Positions 37,986 to 50,316 of a stretch of DNA of 64,000 bases are shown piece after piece. How positions within the stretch are numbered: the stretch's first letter is position 1; each line of letters starts with the position of its first letter. This DNA is from Heterocephalus glaber (lineage: Eukaryota > Chordata > Mammalia > Rodentia > Bathyergidae): the NCBI RefSeq assembly GCF_000247695.1, contig NW_004624783.1, positions 248,919 to 312,918 on the forward strand, read 5' to 3'. The position numbers were made by a program, and so were the translations under genes. The notes under the pieces were generated by a model that had not been told where the DNA came from, did no database searches, and worked only from the letters and a program-made list of their open reading frames with translations.

Positions 37986-38644
37986 GGCTGAATATAGCTT
38001 TTTTGTATTTTTACATATTTATGCATAAATATGTGTATATAAATGTTTTATATTTCTATGCACACCTACGTATAGTGTGTCCTCACACTCTCTTAAATCT
38101 AAGAAAGTGAGTTCAGGAATAGGAACCTTGGTTGTTTAGTGGTGAAGGGTGTGTGTGGCCCTGTGTATGAGTCCCTCAGATCCCAGGTCCTTGTTGGTCT
38201 AGAAACAGCATGGGGTGGTCATGCATATGGTGGCCTCCGTGGCAGAAGCCCCTGGAGCTCAGCAGGCAGCTGTGAGGAGTGAACACTACTGGCCAGAGAA
38301 GTGCTCCTTCATAGGGTCCTGCATTGAGGAGATGGAAGAAAGAGGCCTGTGGGTGGCCATGGCAAAAGCAGGAGAGAGATTTGGAGGGCAGATGGGAAAG
38401 CCTGCTATTGCTGTGTTGAGCCATCCTCTGAGGCCTTTCTGGGACCTCAAGCAGATCTCTGCGCCTTCACCGTAAATGGAGAGGCCTCGAGGAGGCTGGG
38501 CTTCCCAGAGGCTCAGGGGCTGACCAGGAACCAGGCTGGGTACAGGGACTCTTGCTCTGAGGAACTGATTCCTTGTAGGGCTTGATGCCAGTCTTACGAA
38601 GGGCTCCACTCCCACTCCATTTCAAACCCAAGCATGTCATACTC

Positions 38645-38800
38645 TCCTTTAGGGCCTGTTAAAATGCAGATTGTTGGCCCCTACTCTGAGTTTCTGCTTC
38701 CTTGGCTCAGGTTGGTCCTGAGGATCTGCATTTTTGGCAGGTTCACAGTGACCTTGCTGGCCTGAGGTCCACACTTTGAGCACAGCTGACTTCCAGAGGA
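38645..38800. mobile_element. MER5-like relic
   Basis: The segment ctgttaaaatgcagattgtt, ggtcctgaggatctgcattt and ggtccacactttgagcacagctg matches the MER5A-type order. Lies in intron 3. Confidence 0.6.
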
Positions 38801-39818
38801 GAGGGCTGTGTCTTGATCCTGCTCCTCCCCTCCAGCATGTACCACATGAAGATCCTCCTTTTGTGGAACAGAAATCCTAGCTGTGAAGTAGATATTAGTA
38901 AATTGAATCCTTTTTGCCTGAATTGTGTGCTCTAATGGATCCCTCATCCTGATAATATCTGACCATCCTGGGTTGGCTTTCCAGAGGGAAGAACATAGCT
39001 TTGTCTGTTGCCCTGGTGTTCCTGGTTTTAAAAGTTTTGAACATTGTGTGGAGCTGGACAAAATTATCACCATGACAACCTGAGATTAGCTCCTCATTTT
39101 GTTCCAGTTCGAGGCTAATAGCTCTTGCACTCTCTCTTGGTTCGACCTGCCTAAGTGGACTCCGTCTCTCTTGCTGTCGTGATTTGCTGCCACTCCTTGA
39201 CTACTTTGTGTAGATGGCCTAGATGGGAACAGCCCCAGAGAACATGCAGCCAGTGCTCCCAGGATTTGCAGTGTCCAAACTCCTTGGACCAACTTCTTTG
39301 GTGCTAGGAGGGTCTGGGGCACAGCTGGGGTAGAATCAGGGGGACTCTTCTGATTTATGGCCTTCTCTGATGGACAGAGGGGAGGAGGGGAACTTGGTGT
39401 TGGTTGCATGTGACCATCTCTTCCCTGAAGCAAGCTTCCTGGCTGCTGTGTCACTAGCATGTCCTGGGTTTCTTCCTCAGTTTCCTTGCTAGCTCCTCTT
39501 CTCAGTGTTGGCATTCTGTTTTCTCTTGGGGCCAGGCCCATTCTCTCTTCTTTCTTCCCTGAGCCCCCCTTCCTTGCTGGACGAAACATCCAGGTCTGTG
39601 GCCTAAATATCATTCCTGCTGACCTCTTCCCATCCTCATCTCCAGGCTGATTTCTCCTCTGGATCCTGGACTTTTATCTAATTGCCCATGTGACAGCTGT
39701 CTTCACTAGGCTCTTAGCACACTTTCAAACCCATATTTCCTAAAATCTTGACTTCCAACTTTCCTGATCCCCCCACTACTTGCTTTTTACCCCACTCTTC
39801 CCAGTGTAGTAAGTAGCT

Positions 39819-39863
39819 ATCCATCCATCTATCCATCCATCCATCCATCCATCCATCCATCCA
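39819..39863. repeat. (CATC)n microsatellite
   Basis: About 11 tetranucleotide units with one interruption near the start (atctatcc). Confidence 0.9.
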
Positions 39864-40599
39864 CTCAACCCAGAAACTTGATGACGTCTCATAGTATCTC
39901 CCCTCAGCTGTACAAGTAGGATGGCCTAGACTCTGCTGCAGTGACAAATTAACCTTAAAATCATAGAGACTTAGCTCATGCATTTCCTGCTTGCACACGT
40001 CACAGGCCAGTTTGGTCAGCAGAGATGGGAGGTGGAGCCTGGCTTTGCAGTCCTTCAGGAATCCAGGCCCCTTCCACCTGGAAACACTGCCACTCTGAAC
40101 ATGCGGCCTCCACTTGTGTCTTCCAGGGGTGCTGAGAGGAGGAAGACAGAGACAGCAGACGCCTGTGAAGGATGTTTTATAGACTAGTTTGTCACTTCCA
40201 CTCACTTACCATGGGGCTTGATGATAAGTCACATCAGATACAGGAACATATGGTCTTGAGCACCCTTGCCAGATATGTCTAGCCATTCTGTCACCAAGCC
40301 CTGTTATTCCTGCATCCAAATCGCCCTGCACAGGGCTCCTCTCCATCTCACCTGCCATCACTCCAAATAAAGCCCCTCAGTGTGTACCCCAGACCCCTGC
40401 CATGTCCTGTCCTGACAGTTCTCCATGTCTGCTTTTCTGCTCTTCAAATGTGCTCTCTCTGCACCAGGAAATCAGATCATGTTGATCCCTGTCTGAACCC
40501 CATTGTGAGACGAGGTCCCCCACAGCTGCCCAGAGATACATGCTCACATTCCAATCTTCAAAACCTGTGAAGGTATGACCTTACCTGGCCCAGGGAACT

Positions 40600-40965
40600 T
40601 TGCTTGTACAATTAAGTATTTTGAGAAGGGAAGATTATCCTGGGTTATTTGGGTGGACACTATATAATCATGAGAGTGATTATAAGTGACAGAAGATAGG
40701 AGAGTCAGAGAAGGAGAGAAGTTTGTAGATTCTAAGCTGCTGGCTTTGAAGGTGGGCGATGAGTCCATGAGCCAAGGAACTTGGGCAGCCCCTTGAAAGG
40801 TGAGGAAAAGCATTGTTCTCTGGGATCTCCAGCCTCTCCTTGATGACTTTAGTCCAGTGAGACTCATCTCAGATTTCTGCCCTCCAAACTGTGAGATGAT
40901 AATTTGTGCCATTTAAAGACACTAAGTTTGCTCACAAGCTTCTAACAGCAATAGGAAACAAATAT
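40600..40965 (+). mobile_element. MLT1-type LTR relic
   Basis: It contains agattatcctgggttatttg, gctggctttgaaggtgggcg, atgagccaaggaac, gtccagtgagactcatctca, the degenerate AATAAA region and cactaagtttgctc...aacagcaataggaaac. It follows the MLT1 order to its 3' end. Lies in intron 3. Confidence 0.7.
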
Positions 40966-41119
40966 ATCACCGGCTTCTCATAGGGTTCAGCATAACATCC
41001 AAAATCATTAGCATGATCCAGGTTTTGAGCTCTGTGAGGCAGAGATGGGCCCATTCTCTTCACTCCTGTATTGCCCTGCAGTGTCTGACTCATTCTTCTT
41101 GACTTAATATGTGAATAAG

Positions 41120-41222
41120 TGAGTGAGTGAGGGGGTGGGAAGAAGGAAAGGGAGGAGAAAGGAGGTAAAAAGGAGAAGGATAGGGAGGAGAAAGAGGAAG
41201 AGGAAGAGGAGGAGGGGGAGGA
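41120..41222. repeat. Purine-rich (GGA/GAA) tract
   Basis: About 100 nt of nearly pure G/A with few T, in intron 3. Confidence 0.85.
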
Positions 41223-42694
41223 CAGGCCTCTTCAAGTCTTCCAGTCCCAACGAAACTGTGCTGAGCCCAGAGTGTGCCTGGGTGGGGACGGCAAAGCTGA
41301 TGTAGTCTGTGTGAGGGGTAGGGACAAAGTTACTGTCCCAGCTAGAAAAACCCAAGGCCCTCTCAAGAGCCCACCTCCTGTCCTCACAAGCTCCGGGGCT
41401 GATTGGGTCAAGGTTGTCCCTTAAACCTGGACATTGGGATTTGGGCCCTGGGGTCATGGGATCTCATTCCAGGGCCCCACCTTCTTGGGTGCTCCTAGGA
41501 CTCTAGAGGGCACCTGGGCTAGGGACAGAAGGAGGCACAGAAGGGCTTTAAGAGCTGTGGCAAGTAAATCCTTAGTGTTCCCAGGCCACAGGGTGAGGTG
41601 AGAGAGTGAGTAGAAGGCAGCCTTAGCTGCCCTGAGACATCTGCAAGTCCCATGGATTCTCTGTTCCACATTTGAGCTCTGGTCCCCCAAAGCAGGGCAT
41701 ACCCAGAGCCCCCTGGCCTTGCTGTGCACACCAGGAATGTGACGTGTGTTGGAGGAGACCAGCACACAAGTCCCCAGGGCTTCCAGTGCAGATGCTGAGG
41801 GGAGACTCTGCCCTTTCACTTCGGTCTTCTTTCTAATGTAAACCTCACAGCTTAGTCAGTTTTCTCCAACCCTGTAGCCCTGGTGCCCGGCTGGGCCCTA
41901 GCACATGGCAGGTGTTCTCTATGCCACTATGAAGAGAATGCACCCCACACCCTGCTGACCTTCAACCCAGGAGCACCTCACATCAACCTTTCTGAGTCCT
42001 GCACCCCTCCTGTCCGCCATTCCTGCTCGGGCTCTCTGAAGTGGCCCTCTGACCTCAGCAGAGTCAGCTGGCAGTAGCAGCTGGCTATGCCAGGGGCTAA
42101 TGTTCTGCATTACAGGAACCTCTGTTGGCTGGGGCTCCCAGGGCCTGGGCCAGACACAGCCACACTCCATAGCCAGTCCGAGGTCAGCATGGGTGGTGGC
42201 AGCCAGAGATATGCTGCTGGGTCTCTTTCAAGGACAAGGTGTCATAGCCGACTGCACGCTGGCAAGAGGTCCTGCTGTAATGGTAGACAGGACTCATCTG
42301 TCGTGCCCACTGCTAAGATCTGGGCCAGGCCCCCTCATCTGGCCCCCATGTCCTTGTGCTGTGCTGTCCTTGCTGGTGCTTACAGCTCCCAAACTCCGTT
42401 CATGAGCAGGATTCCACTGGCCATTGTCACCGCATGGTATGTTGTAAATTCTGAGAATTGGAGTTTTCTGCATCCAAAACCTGCAAATGCCTTCTGGTCT
42501 GCACAGCACCCAAAAGTCATGGACCATGACAGAGAGACCATGGCCTCATGAGACCTGCACCAGGCCTCCCCCTCTGCCTGCCATCTCCCAGGTGTCCTCT
42601 GGGACCTCTCAGTGGCCAGCCATCAAGCTTTCATGTCACCTTGTGGTCTCTGCAGCACCACCCTAATGGGTGGCCTCCCTCCGGGGAGTGATTC

Positions 42695-42860
42695 CTAGGG
42701 ACACCTCATTAAAATAATGACAGTAATGCTAATGACAGCGGTGGACATGCACAGCGTGAGCCTGGTTATGTTCTGGGAACTTTCCACGTAAGCTCTAATT
42801 AATCTTCCCAGCAGGCTGGGAGATGGGACGCCGTGGTCACCTGCTTCCCATGTGACACAG
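42695..42860 (-). mobile_element. MIR SINE, reverse (diverged)
   Basis: ttatgttctgggaactttcc and gctctaattaatcttcccag, then a decayed core near tgggagatggg. Confidence 0.45.
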
Positions 42861-44562
42861 AGGCCCTCTCTGCAGTCCATTTTTATAGACCACTCTGAGG
42901 ATTTGGATCTGAAACTCCCTAACACTCCCCCTTCTTCCTCCCTCACTGCACCTTTGCCCCAATTTCTCAACGACATCTCTATACATTCCTCTCTGTTTAG
43001 TCTGTAAAGGTGGGGGTTCCCAGGACTCCCTCTTCCACTGTCTTTTCACTCTGCGCCCTGTCCCTGAGTGAACTCTCCCGCCACTCCCCTGGGCTAGAGT
43101 GAAAAGGAGGAGTGGTGTAGGCTGGGTAGTGAGCAGGTGCTGAAGTACCCTTGTTAAGGTGCCATGCCAAGTAATCGGGGTGCTAAGACAATGAAAGCTC
43201 TTAGTTGTGGTCAGGTATATGACCCAGCACATACTCCTTTTGAAAAGTTAGGGTCCTAAGGTGAGTGGACTGGCGGGAGGAGACCTCTGAGGGGGCTATA
43301 ACTACTGTCCCAGTAAAGGGGAATGGATTCTACAAATATCTGGAGGGTGAACCAGCAGAGCTGGATGTGGAGCATGGAGGAGAAGGTGGTGGAGCAAGGG
43401 TGGCCTGGGCTTCTAGCTAGGCTGAGGCAGCTGCTGCATTTGAACTGTCTTGGGTCCCTCAAGGCAGGGATGTCTAGAGGTCACTGGCAATATGCTCAGC
43501 CCTGAGGAAGGGCTGGGAACTGAGGACTGTGGCCTCAGGTAGCTCTGCTAACTCATCCAAGCTGGCCCAGGGCAGGGCAGCCACGTGCATCTCCGTTCCC
43601 TCAGTGGGGCAGGCAGAAGCCAGCATGGCTGAAATTGCTCCTTGGACTTGGCAGCAAAGAAGCCACTGTTGACCTTGATGAGAATTGGTTCCATGAGGAG
43701 GAAGGACAGCTGGATGAACAGGGGGCTGGCAGCAGCCAGAAGGAGCGAGTGCATAGCAGATAGAGGAATCAAGGGGTCACTGAGCCCCCAGATCTGAATA
43801 TTTGCGCATCAAGCTTGGCATCTTCCTCTTCCTCACAGCTCAGGTCCAGGAAGTCATCAAATCCAAATGAATCTCAAAGCCTCTCAGTGCATTCTTCCCT
43901 TCCTCTCCCTCAGCTCGATCCCTGGGACACTGAGCTGGCCTTCTTAGTGGTCTCTGCCACCCCATGTCCTTTCACAGTTCCAGACTTGGCAGCACAGGCT
44001 TCCCTGGATGGCTTCCTCTCTTCCCATCCGATGGATTTGTGGTCCTCCTCCAAGTGCCAGCACTGTACCAACTGCTTGCTCCAGGCAGCAGCCTTAGGGC
44101 AACCAGTCCCAGCCCTGTCCCTATCCAGGGAGGGGAGAAGCCAGCTGAGGAGATGGATCTGAGGCCAGACTGAGTGGAGGTGATGGAGGCCACTGGGAGA
44201 GAGGGAGAAGAGGAGAGGAGCTGAGGCACGGTGGGTGGAGGGAATCCATGGCATCTCACTCTCAGGGATCCTGCCCTGGCTGAGTGTTTCTGCCCTCCCC
44301 ACGGTCCCAGAGCAGCCACTGTAAAATCAGGTGAGGCTCCCTCCCTAACCTAGTGCTATCTGCAGTGGCTTGTGCCTACCTTCTCTTTGAGGGACCTGGA
44401 TGTATGGGAGTGAGCCTCCCTCAGACAAGAAGCCTTGCCTTCCCTCCTCGTGAAACATTCTGGCCTCTGGAGGGGGCTGGCATGTGTGGTTCGCAGTGTG
44501 TGTCATGTGTAGTTTCTGTGTGGAGCCAGGCCCCGTGCTCACCATGGTTCTCTTCCCCCCAG

Positions 44563-44670
44563 GGTGCCCCGGCATGTGGGACAACATCACATGCTGGAAG
44601 CCGGCCCGTGTGGGTGAGGTTGTTGAGGTCAGCTGCCCTGAACTCTTCCAGATCTTCAACCCAGACCAAG
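44563..44670 (+). CDS. ADCYAP1R1: PAC1 exon 4: core of the hormone-binding domain
   Basis: The acceptor is ttcccccccag|ggtgcc and the donor accaag|gtgggt. The exon is 108 nt, phase 1 to phase 1, so it can be skipped in frame, as in the published 'very short' isoform (exons 4-6 skipped, 57 residues). It encodes residues 53-88 and includes [14 protein letters not shown], with Cys54, Cys63 and Cys77. Asp59, Trp64 and the Pro66 region belong to the conserved class B ectodomain fold. N60-I-T is a glycosylation sequon. Confidence 0.95.
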
Positions 44671-46780
44671 GTGGGTATAGCCCAGAACCGGTACAGGGCA
44701 TGCTGGTCTAGCCTGTTGTCTTCCCAGGAGCCAGGGACCAAGGATCAGGCTGCTCCATGGGTGGGCACCTAGTCCCTTTTCCTGAGCTGCTTGCTGGTGT
44801 AGGGGGTGACATCACCGACCATTCCACTTGTGTATGGGCACGGCGTTGCTCTGACCTGACACCTAGTGCCTGGTGCTCCAGGATGGGGGCAGGCTGGGCT
44901 CCCAGGCCAGCGTTGATCCCCGCTCTATCACTTTCCTTCCTAGGGACCTGGAGCAAGGTAGTTATCTCTTCCACCCAAGTCCCTGGTCCGTCAGATGGAA
45001 ATGTAGCTTGGTGGTTCCCTCCCGGGGTGTCTGTGAGGATAACATGAGGTCATGTGTATAAATGTCACTTCGCTTAGGATTTGGCACATTTTGAGTGGCC
45101 GGTAGTAAACATCAGCTAACATTTCAGCAGTGTCACAGAGTTTCTCAGAGGCCCAAGGAACACATGGATGGGGCATGGAATTAGACACTCTCAGGCAGAA
45201 CAGAAGTGTGAGTGCAGCCACTATCCAGTGCTCACCCACATCCATGTTCACAAACCTCGTGATGTGGGCACAGAGCCCAGGCTGCACAGTGGCTGGCACA
45301 TCTGTTTGCTACTTAAACTGTAAGGGCACAGGAGAGGAGGAGTGGGGGCCTATGCACTCAGGCTCCTGGGCTTCCGCTGGACTCACAGGAACCAGTGTTG
45401 TCCACAGCTTGCAGAGGTTGGCTGGGGGGCAGGTGTATGATGGCGCCCTCCCTGCCAGGGAGAGCTGGGCGAGTGGGCTTCAGAAGGAGCTGTGTTGGGC
45501 CTGTCTGTGTTCAAGATCTGTGGGGGCCATTGAAGTGCTATGGAGAGATCCAGCGGTCCCATCTAGGAGCCTGTGGGGCAGGCAGCATGGCTGAGGTCTG
45601 TGATACAGGAATGAGGGTGTGGGCTTAGCCAGAAAAGACTAAGCAAAAAAAAAAAAAAAAATGCTCTGCCTATAGGCATGAAGCCCTTAGGGTCCCACTT
45701 AGGCTGGGGGGTGGGGGAAACAGAGCCATGTCTTGACCAAAAGGCAGAGGCAAACTGGCTTTCAGACCCTAAACTCCAACAACTTTGCCACCACCCAAGG
45801 TGGAGGCTTAGAGGTGGCACATTGACAGATAGTAGCATGGTTGGGGTCCCAGGCTCCTGTTTGTGGCCCCAGTCCCAAGACTAGGGAAGGTAGATAAACC
45901 ACATACCCAGCTTGGCTCCTCCCCGCATCCCTCCCACCTCCAGGTCTCCTGGCAGCATGGAAGGAGGGAAGCAGCTGAGGTCTCCCATCCTAAGGGCTTC
46001 CAGGCTAGGAAGGACCTAGAGCAGGCCTGAGGGGATTCAGAAGTGGAGGCTGGGAGCACTGCAGTGAGAGTTACAGTTAGTGCTCCCCCTCCTCAGGCAC
46101 AGTTGGTGGTCTGTGATTCAGCCTGATTCCTCATTCATCCCTTTAGAAACCAACTTAATCACTTCCTCCATGAGTGTATTGCTTTCATTCAGTCATTTAT
46201 TTAGAGTTTATTGAACATCTACTCTAGGTCAGATTCCAGGCAAAAACAATTTCTTCCAACAACAGCAGCCACAAAGGCAAAATGAATCAACAGTAAAGGA
46301 GATTTCCGTAAGCTCCACTTTGCTCCAGCCTCCTCCTTCTGGCAGAGGCCCCAGGAATGTGCTATTTACACCTGGTTCTTAGCGGCTCATTAGGGCAGGG
46401 CCTCCTAGCACCTCTGTTCACAAGGCTTGATGGGTGAGACTTGCAGTCCCACTCAGAAGGGAGAGAATGACGTTCCTCACTTTCCGTGTGGTTCCTGGGA
46501 AGCTGGGTGGTTGTGGTGGCTGCACAGGGTGTTGGAAGCTGGAGATGAAGGAGCTCTGACCTTTCTCCTTCCAGGGGCCTCTGTGCATTTCTATTCTGGA
46601 GGTGGAGGCAGAATGCGCCTTGCTGAGTGGCCCTCAGCTTGTAGGCCTCGTGTTTTCTCCCCACTCCCACAAGAGCTATGTCCAGTATTTGGGGTGGGGA
46701 GGACGATGAAGTAGTCAGTAAGAGCAGACCCCGACTTCAACCTTTGCTCATCTCTGCATTTCTCTCTTTTTCTGCTGCAG
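44671..46780 (+). other. ADCYAP1R1: ADCYAP1R1 intron 4
   Basis: A 2.1-kb intron with a poly-A run at about 45644-45661 and an old repeat-like segment around 46130-46260. No additional exon was recognised. Confidence 0.7.
45643..45661. repeat. Poly-A run
   Basis: An A homopolymer of about 18 nt in the intron before exon 5. Confidence 0.9.
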
Positions 46781-46801
46781 TCTGGGAGACAGAAAACACC
46801 G
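46781..46801 (+). CDS. ADCYAP1R1: PAC1 exon 5: 21-nt optional microexon
   Basis: The acceptor follows a long pyrimidine tract (tttctctctttttctgctgcag|tctggg) and the donor is ccg|gtaaga. The exon is 21 nt, phase 1 to phase 1, encoding VWETENT across its junctions (human VWETETI). Its length and phase match the known optional exon 5. Joining its last base to exon 7 gives Thr-Asp-Lys-Gly-Leu, in frame. Skipping it also keeps the frame (Gln-Asp-Lys-Gly-Leu). Confidence 0.9.
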
Positions 46802-48054
46802 GTAAGAGGAACCTTGGTGAGGACAGACTGCTGTCCATCTGTCTATCCAGCAGGAGCCCAGCTTCAGGAGATCCTGACTCTGGCTGCGGGGATCAGGATG
46901 GGGTGGGGGTACAGTGACTATCATGGAAGTGGGGGCGCAGGAAGATGGAGGACACAGCCCTTGAGTTCAAGGCCTTTTTGAACTTGTTCAGGAGGATGGA
47001 GCTCAGCTGTGGAGGGGCTAGAGGGGTTAGGAAATGAGCCTACGCGTGTTCATAGGCTCACGCACGCGCTTACACATGGGCCTGCGCCTGTGTGTGATCT
47101 GCACAGTTCTGTGCATCTCCGGTGGCTGACAGGCTGGGATGCACAGTGAGCAAGAGGGCCGAAGGGACAATACCTGCAGCAGGCAGGCCGAGCATTGAAG
47201 GGTCAGGGAGGCTTCCTGGAGGGGTGGCATGTCTTCTTGGAAACAGGATTTTGACAAGAAGAGCAAAAATGGAGTTCATTGCTAGGCTACCATGGAATTT
47301 TGGCATAGGAAAAGAGTGGAAGTGGGAATAAAGAGTAAGGAGGGAGAGAAAGGTCTGAGGATGAAGTGTTGGGAGTTCTGGGTTCCCTTTGGGAGAGCAG
47401 GTTTGGGGGCCATGTTGGAGTTGAGCTGCAGGGAAGAAACCCCAGCGTGGCATCCCCGTCGCTGTTCCTTGCCCTTTCCCATGCCCTCCCATCCTGCTTA
47501 GAGCCTCCTTCCTGTTCCCTCAGGGTTCGGTGAGGACTGAGTCGCAGGCCATCCTGGATATCCCAGAGACACAAACCCAGCCAGGGTGGTGTTAGTTAGA
47601 AGGTGCAGAAAGGTGTGTGGCTGCTGTGTGATGCAGTTTCTTGATCCCACCCCAGTCCTCGGGGACCAGGAACAGCCTTGGCCTTGGCGGTAAACAGTGG
47701 GTGACGTGGCAAGTCAATGACCATGCATTTGAGCCCTGCTCACATCCGTGTTTTGCAAGACAGCTTGATTTCTCTGATAGTAGCTCTTTGGTTCTCTCAG
47801 GCAAAGGCTGGTGAGAGCTGCATTTGCTGCCCTGGGCACTCTGAGACCCCACTTCTGGCTGGGCTTGGCCCTCTGTGGGTGTGTGGTCTCTGGGTGGCCA
47901 CTTCTCTGGTGTAGTTATGGTTGTCTAATGGAAAATTGCACTTAAGCACACAACCTGTACACACATACTGGGGAGCCACATATCTCTAGAAGCCTCTTCA
48001 TGGATTCCAAGATCCCTGGATTAGATGGTTCCTGATAGTTTTGATCTTGGTCAC

Positions 48055-48240
48055 AGAGAACAGAGGTTCTCAGACTTTAATTGTGCATTACAGTTACATC
48101 CAGGTTGTTGAAATTCAGATTCTGAAATACAGACCTTGCTCCTGGGGTCTCTGATTTATAGGTCCAGGGACAGGGCCTGAGCATGTGCATTGCTAGCTGG
48201 TCTCCTAGGTGATGCAATGGCCCCATCTAGGAGCCACTGC
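48055..48240. mobile_element. MER5-like hAT relic
   Basis: Begins gagaacagaggttctcagac. Continues with gaaattcagattctgaaata and ggtccagggacagggcctga, and ends in ctaggtgatgcaatgg and gagccactgc, as in MER5A. Lies between exons 5 and 7. Confidence 0.65.
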
Positions 48241-49484
48241 CCTAAAATTCTGTGCTCCTGTGAAGTTGCTGGGGCAAATCAGCCTGGTGAAGTAGGCATC
48301 GTCACTGTGGGGTTTGACAATCTGGAGAGCACTCCATCTCCTGGAGATTTTAACAATACTCGCAGAATAGTTTTGGAACAAAAAGGTTTATGCTTTTCTG
48401 AGTCTACACTGTATGATAAAGAAAATAAAAGAAAGGAAATGTTTTATTTTTCTTCCAGGACATTTTTTAAAAAATTGTTTTTTAAAGCAGCTTCTCTTTC
48501 CTCTTCCCACCACCCTGAAGTGGGCAAAGTAGAGAGGAAATGAGGCTGGGGGGGAGGGGTGGGACTTGGCCAAGATGCTCTTTCTGCTGGGATTTTTGGG
48601 CTTTCTGAAGAAGTGTTCAGAGGAACTTGGAAGGAGGTCGCCATGGCAGCCTGGGAGGGATTTTCTGGAAAAGGGCTGGCTTGGCACGGAGCTATGGGAC
48701 ACAGTTGCACTCTTCTGCGGCCCCAGGGCTGGCCACGGCTCCTCCTTAGCCTGCACCACAGCGCTTGCGTTGGAGAAGTGGCGGCCAGTCTCCCCACTCA
48801 GACAGAACTCTCCTTTCGCCAGGGTCCCCCCTTTTCTTCTTCCCCAGGCCCCGGGAAATACGTTTCTGACTCCTGGCCAAAGAGCTTGGCCTTCGATCTT
48901 CCTGCTCAGCCCACGAGGGTGCAGGTTGGACAGGCACCGGGCTTCCCTGCTTGGCCTCTGCCTTCTGCTTTGTGTCTCCCCGACCCACTGTCCCCTTAGC
49001 CTCCTTTCTGAGCTCTTCAGAGGCAGCCCTGGTCACACAGTGTGTGCCCAGAGCCCCTTTTCTGTAGACATTTTTTGTTACACAATTTCTTAGTCCCTGA
49101 AAGAATTAACCCATGTGTCATAAGAGACCAGGTGGCTTATTGGAAGCCAGGCTGGGGACAGGTGTCCATCCGGGGAATGCTCAAGCACTGGCTGGAAGAA
49201 GGGGGGCTGCTGGAGCTCTCCCCTTCCCTGGACATCCGTGGCCCTTCCTTACACACCACTGGGTGAGGGGGGATGAAACGCACGTTCATTGGAGGCTAAA
49301 TCAGCCCCAGTTCTCCTTTGCCACCTAAAAATGACTCTTTCAATTACTGTGGCTGACCTTGTCCTCTCGGGGATCCCACAAAATGACCTTAAAGTCGATT
49401 AAAAGAAAATTAAAGCACATTAGCGACAGGAAACAGACCACCAAATACTTAAAAGCAGACATTTTTTAAAAAACCTAAACATCA

Positions 49485-49586
49485 GGCTGGGGATTTAGCT
49501 CACTGGCCCCATGCCTGCCTCACAAGTGCAAGGTCCTGAGTTCGATCCCCGGTACCAAAAAACAAAAATAAAACAAAACAAAAAAC
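49485..49586 (+). mobile_element. ID SINE, left arm of an inverted pair
   Basis: A complete ID element: A box tagctcactgg, B box gagttcgatccccgg, then an A-rich tail. It is well preserved, suggesting fairly recent insertion. It faces a reverse copy starting 14 nt after its tail. Confidence 0.85.
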
Positions 49587-49599
49587 CTTAACAGTCATC

Positions 49600-49686
49600 T
49601 TTTTATTTTTTTGGTACCAGGGATCGAACTCAGGTCCTTGCGCTTTTGAGGCAGGCGCCAGAACCACTGAGCTAAATCCCCGGCCC
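49600..49686 (-). mobile_element. ID SINE, right arm of an inverted pair
   Basis: A reversed ID element (ttggtaccagggatcgaac...gagctaaatccccggccc). By eye it is strongly similar to the forward copy at 49485-49586. Confidence 0.85.
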
Positions 49687-49978
49687 TAATATATATCTTA
49701 ATAAGGTCCATTGCTAGGTTGGCAGAGGTTTGGTCCTTATTAATTAAGAAGCAAGCCAGGTGGCCCTTTGGTGTGAAATGTCCCAGCTGCTAGGAGTCTC
49801 AGAGCTGCAAATTCAAGTACCTCCTATGACTGTCCTCCAGGTGTGCCAAAGACTGTCACCTCATGGTCACTCGAGGCAGTTGGGCACAGATGTCCTATTA
49901 GAAATCCCTGGAGCTGGGGATGAGGGCCCTGGAATCTGTATTTGTGATCAGTCTTGGGGTGTTTTTCTGTACATTGAC

Positions 49979-50057
49979 TTTTTTTTTTGGTACCGGGGAT
50001 TGAAGTCAGGACCTTGCACTTGTGAGGCAGGTGGTGGCTCCAGCTAAATCCCTGGCC
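49979..50057 (-). mobile_element. ID SINE, reverse, third copy before exon 7
   Basis: A T-run, then ggtaccggggattgaag and the reversed body to ctaaatccctggcc. A few bases are lost near the A box. It lies about 300 nt upstream of exon 7. Confidence 0.85.
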
Positions 50058-50270
50058 TTGCATATGGACTTCTGAGAAGTGCTGACCCAAGGTCCAAGAA
50101 AGGGGCTGTGACTATTTCAGAGAGCACTCATGGGAATATTCCCAGGGAAGGATGCAGAAGTACTGGCTTTGGCAGGCTCAGTTCTCTTCCCTTTGGTTTA
50201 GAGATCAGCCTGCCCCTTGCTACACCCACCCCTGCTTCTTGGTGAAGGCTAAGCTGTCCTTCCTTCTCAG

Positions 50271-50316
50271 GTGGGCAATGGCTTCCATGACTTCCCACTT
50301 TTGCATATGAATTCAG
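50271..50316 (+). pseudogene. ADCYAP1R1: Possible degenerate relic of PAC1 exon 6
   Basis: A good acceptor (gtccttccttctcag) precedes 46 nt that, read as [14 protein letters not shown], loosely resemble the rodent exon 6 peptide GDSGFADSNSLEIT. The segment ends in ttcag, like the human exon. It cannot work as the known exon. Entered in the required phase 1 it meets a stop after six codons, the base after it is GG rather than GT, and only 48 nt separate it from exon 7. The resemblance is weak and may be chance. An alternative weak match lies near 47740-47780. Confidence 0.25.

Larger units (their letters stand above)
32831..44562 (+). other. ADCYAP1R1: ADCYAP1R1 intron 3
   Basis: An 11.7-kb intron. 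It contains a B4-like SINE (34384-34563), a CTCF-like motif (35286-35299) and a strong MIR (about 35640-35860). MER5-like relics lie near 36955-37095 and 38645-38800, (CA)n at 37451-37482, and an older interspersed repeat at about 37489-37985. (CATC)n at 39819-39863, an MLT1-type LTR (about 40600-40965), a purine-rich tract (41120-41222) and a MIR near 42700-42850 complete it. Rat has an optional 72-nt exon 3a in this intron; I could not recognise one here. Confidence 0.75.

Noticed and set aside
47740..47785. An alternative exon 6 match (gttttgcaagacagcttg region)
   Set aside because: No acceptor or donor in the right place, a stop in the required phase, and similarity at chance level.
48848..48924. 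Candidate exon after ccccttttcttcttccccag, reading GPGKYVSDSWPKSLAFDL
   Set aside because: The acceptor and phase are attractive, but no donor gives a length that is a multiple of three and the peptide does not align convincingly with exon 6.
49485..49570. ID element read as a functional tRNA or BC1-like RNA gene
   Set aside because: A and B boxes are recognisable, but the sequence is a dispersed SINE copy with an A-rich tail, present several times in the window.
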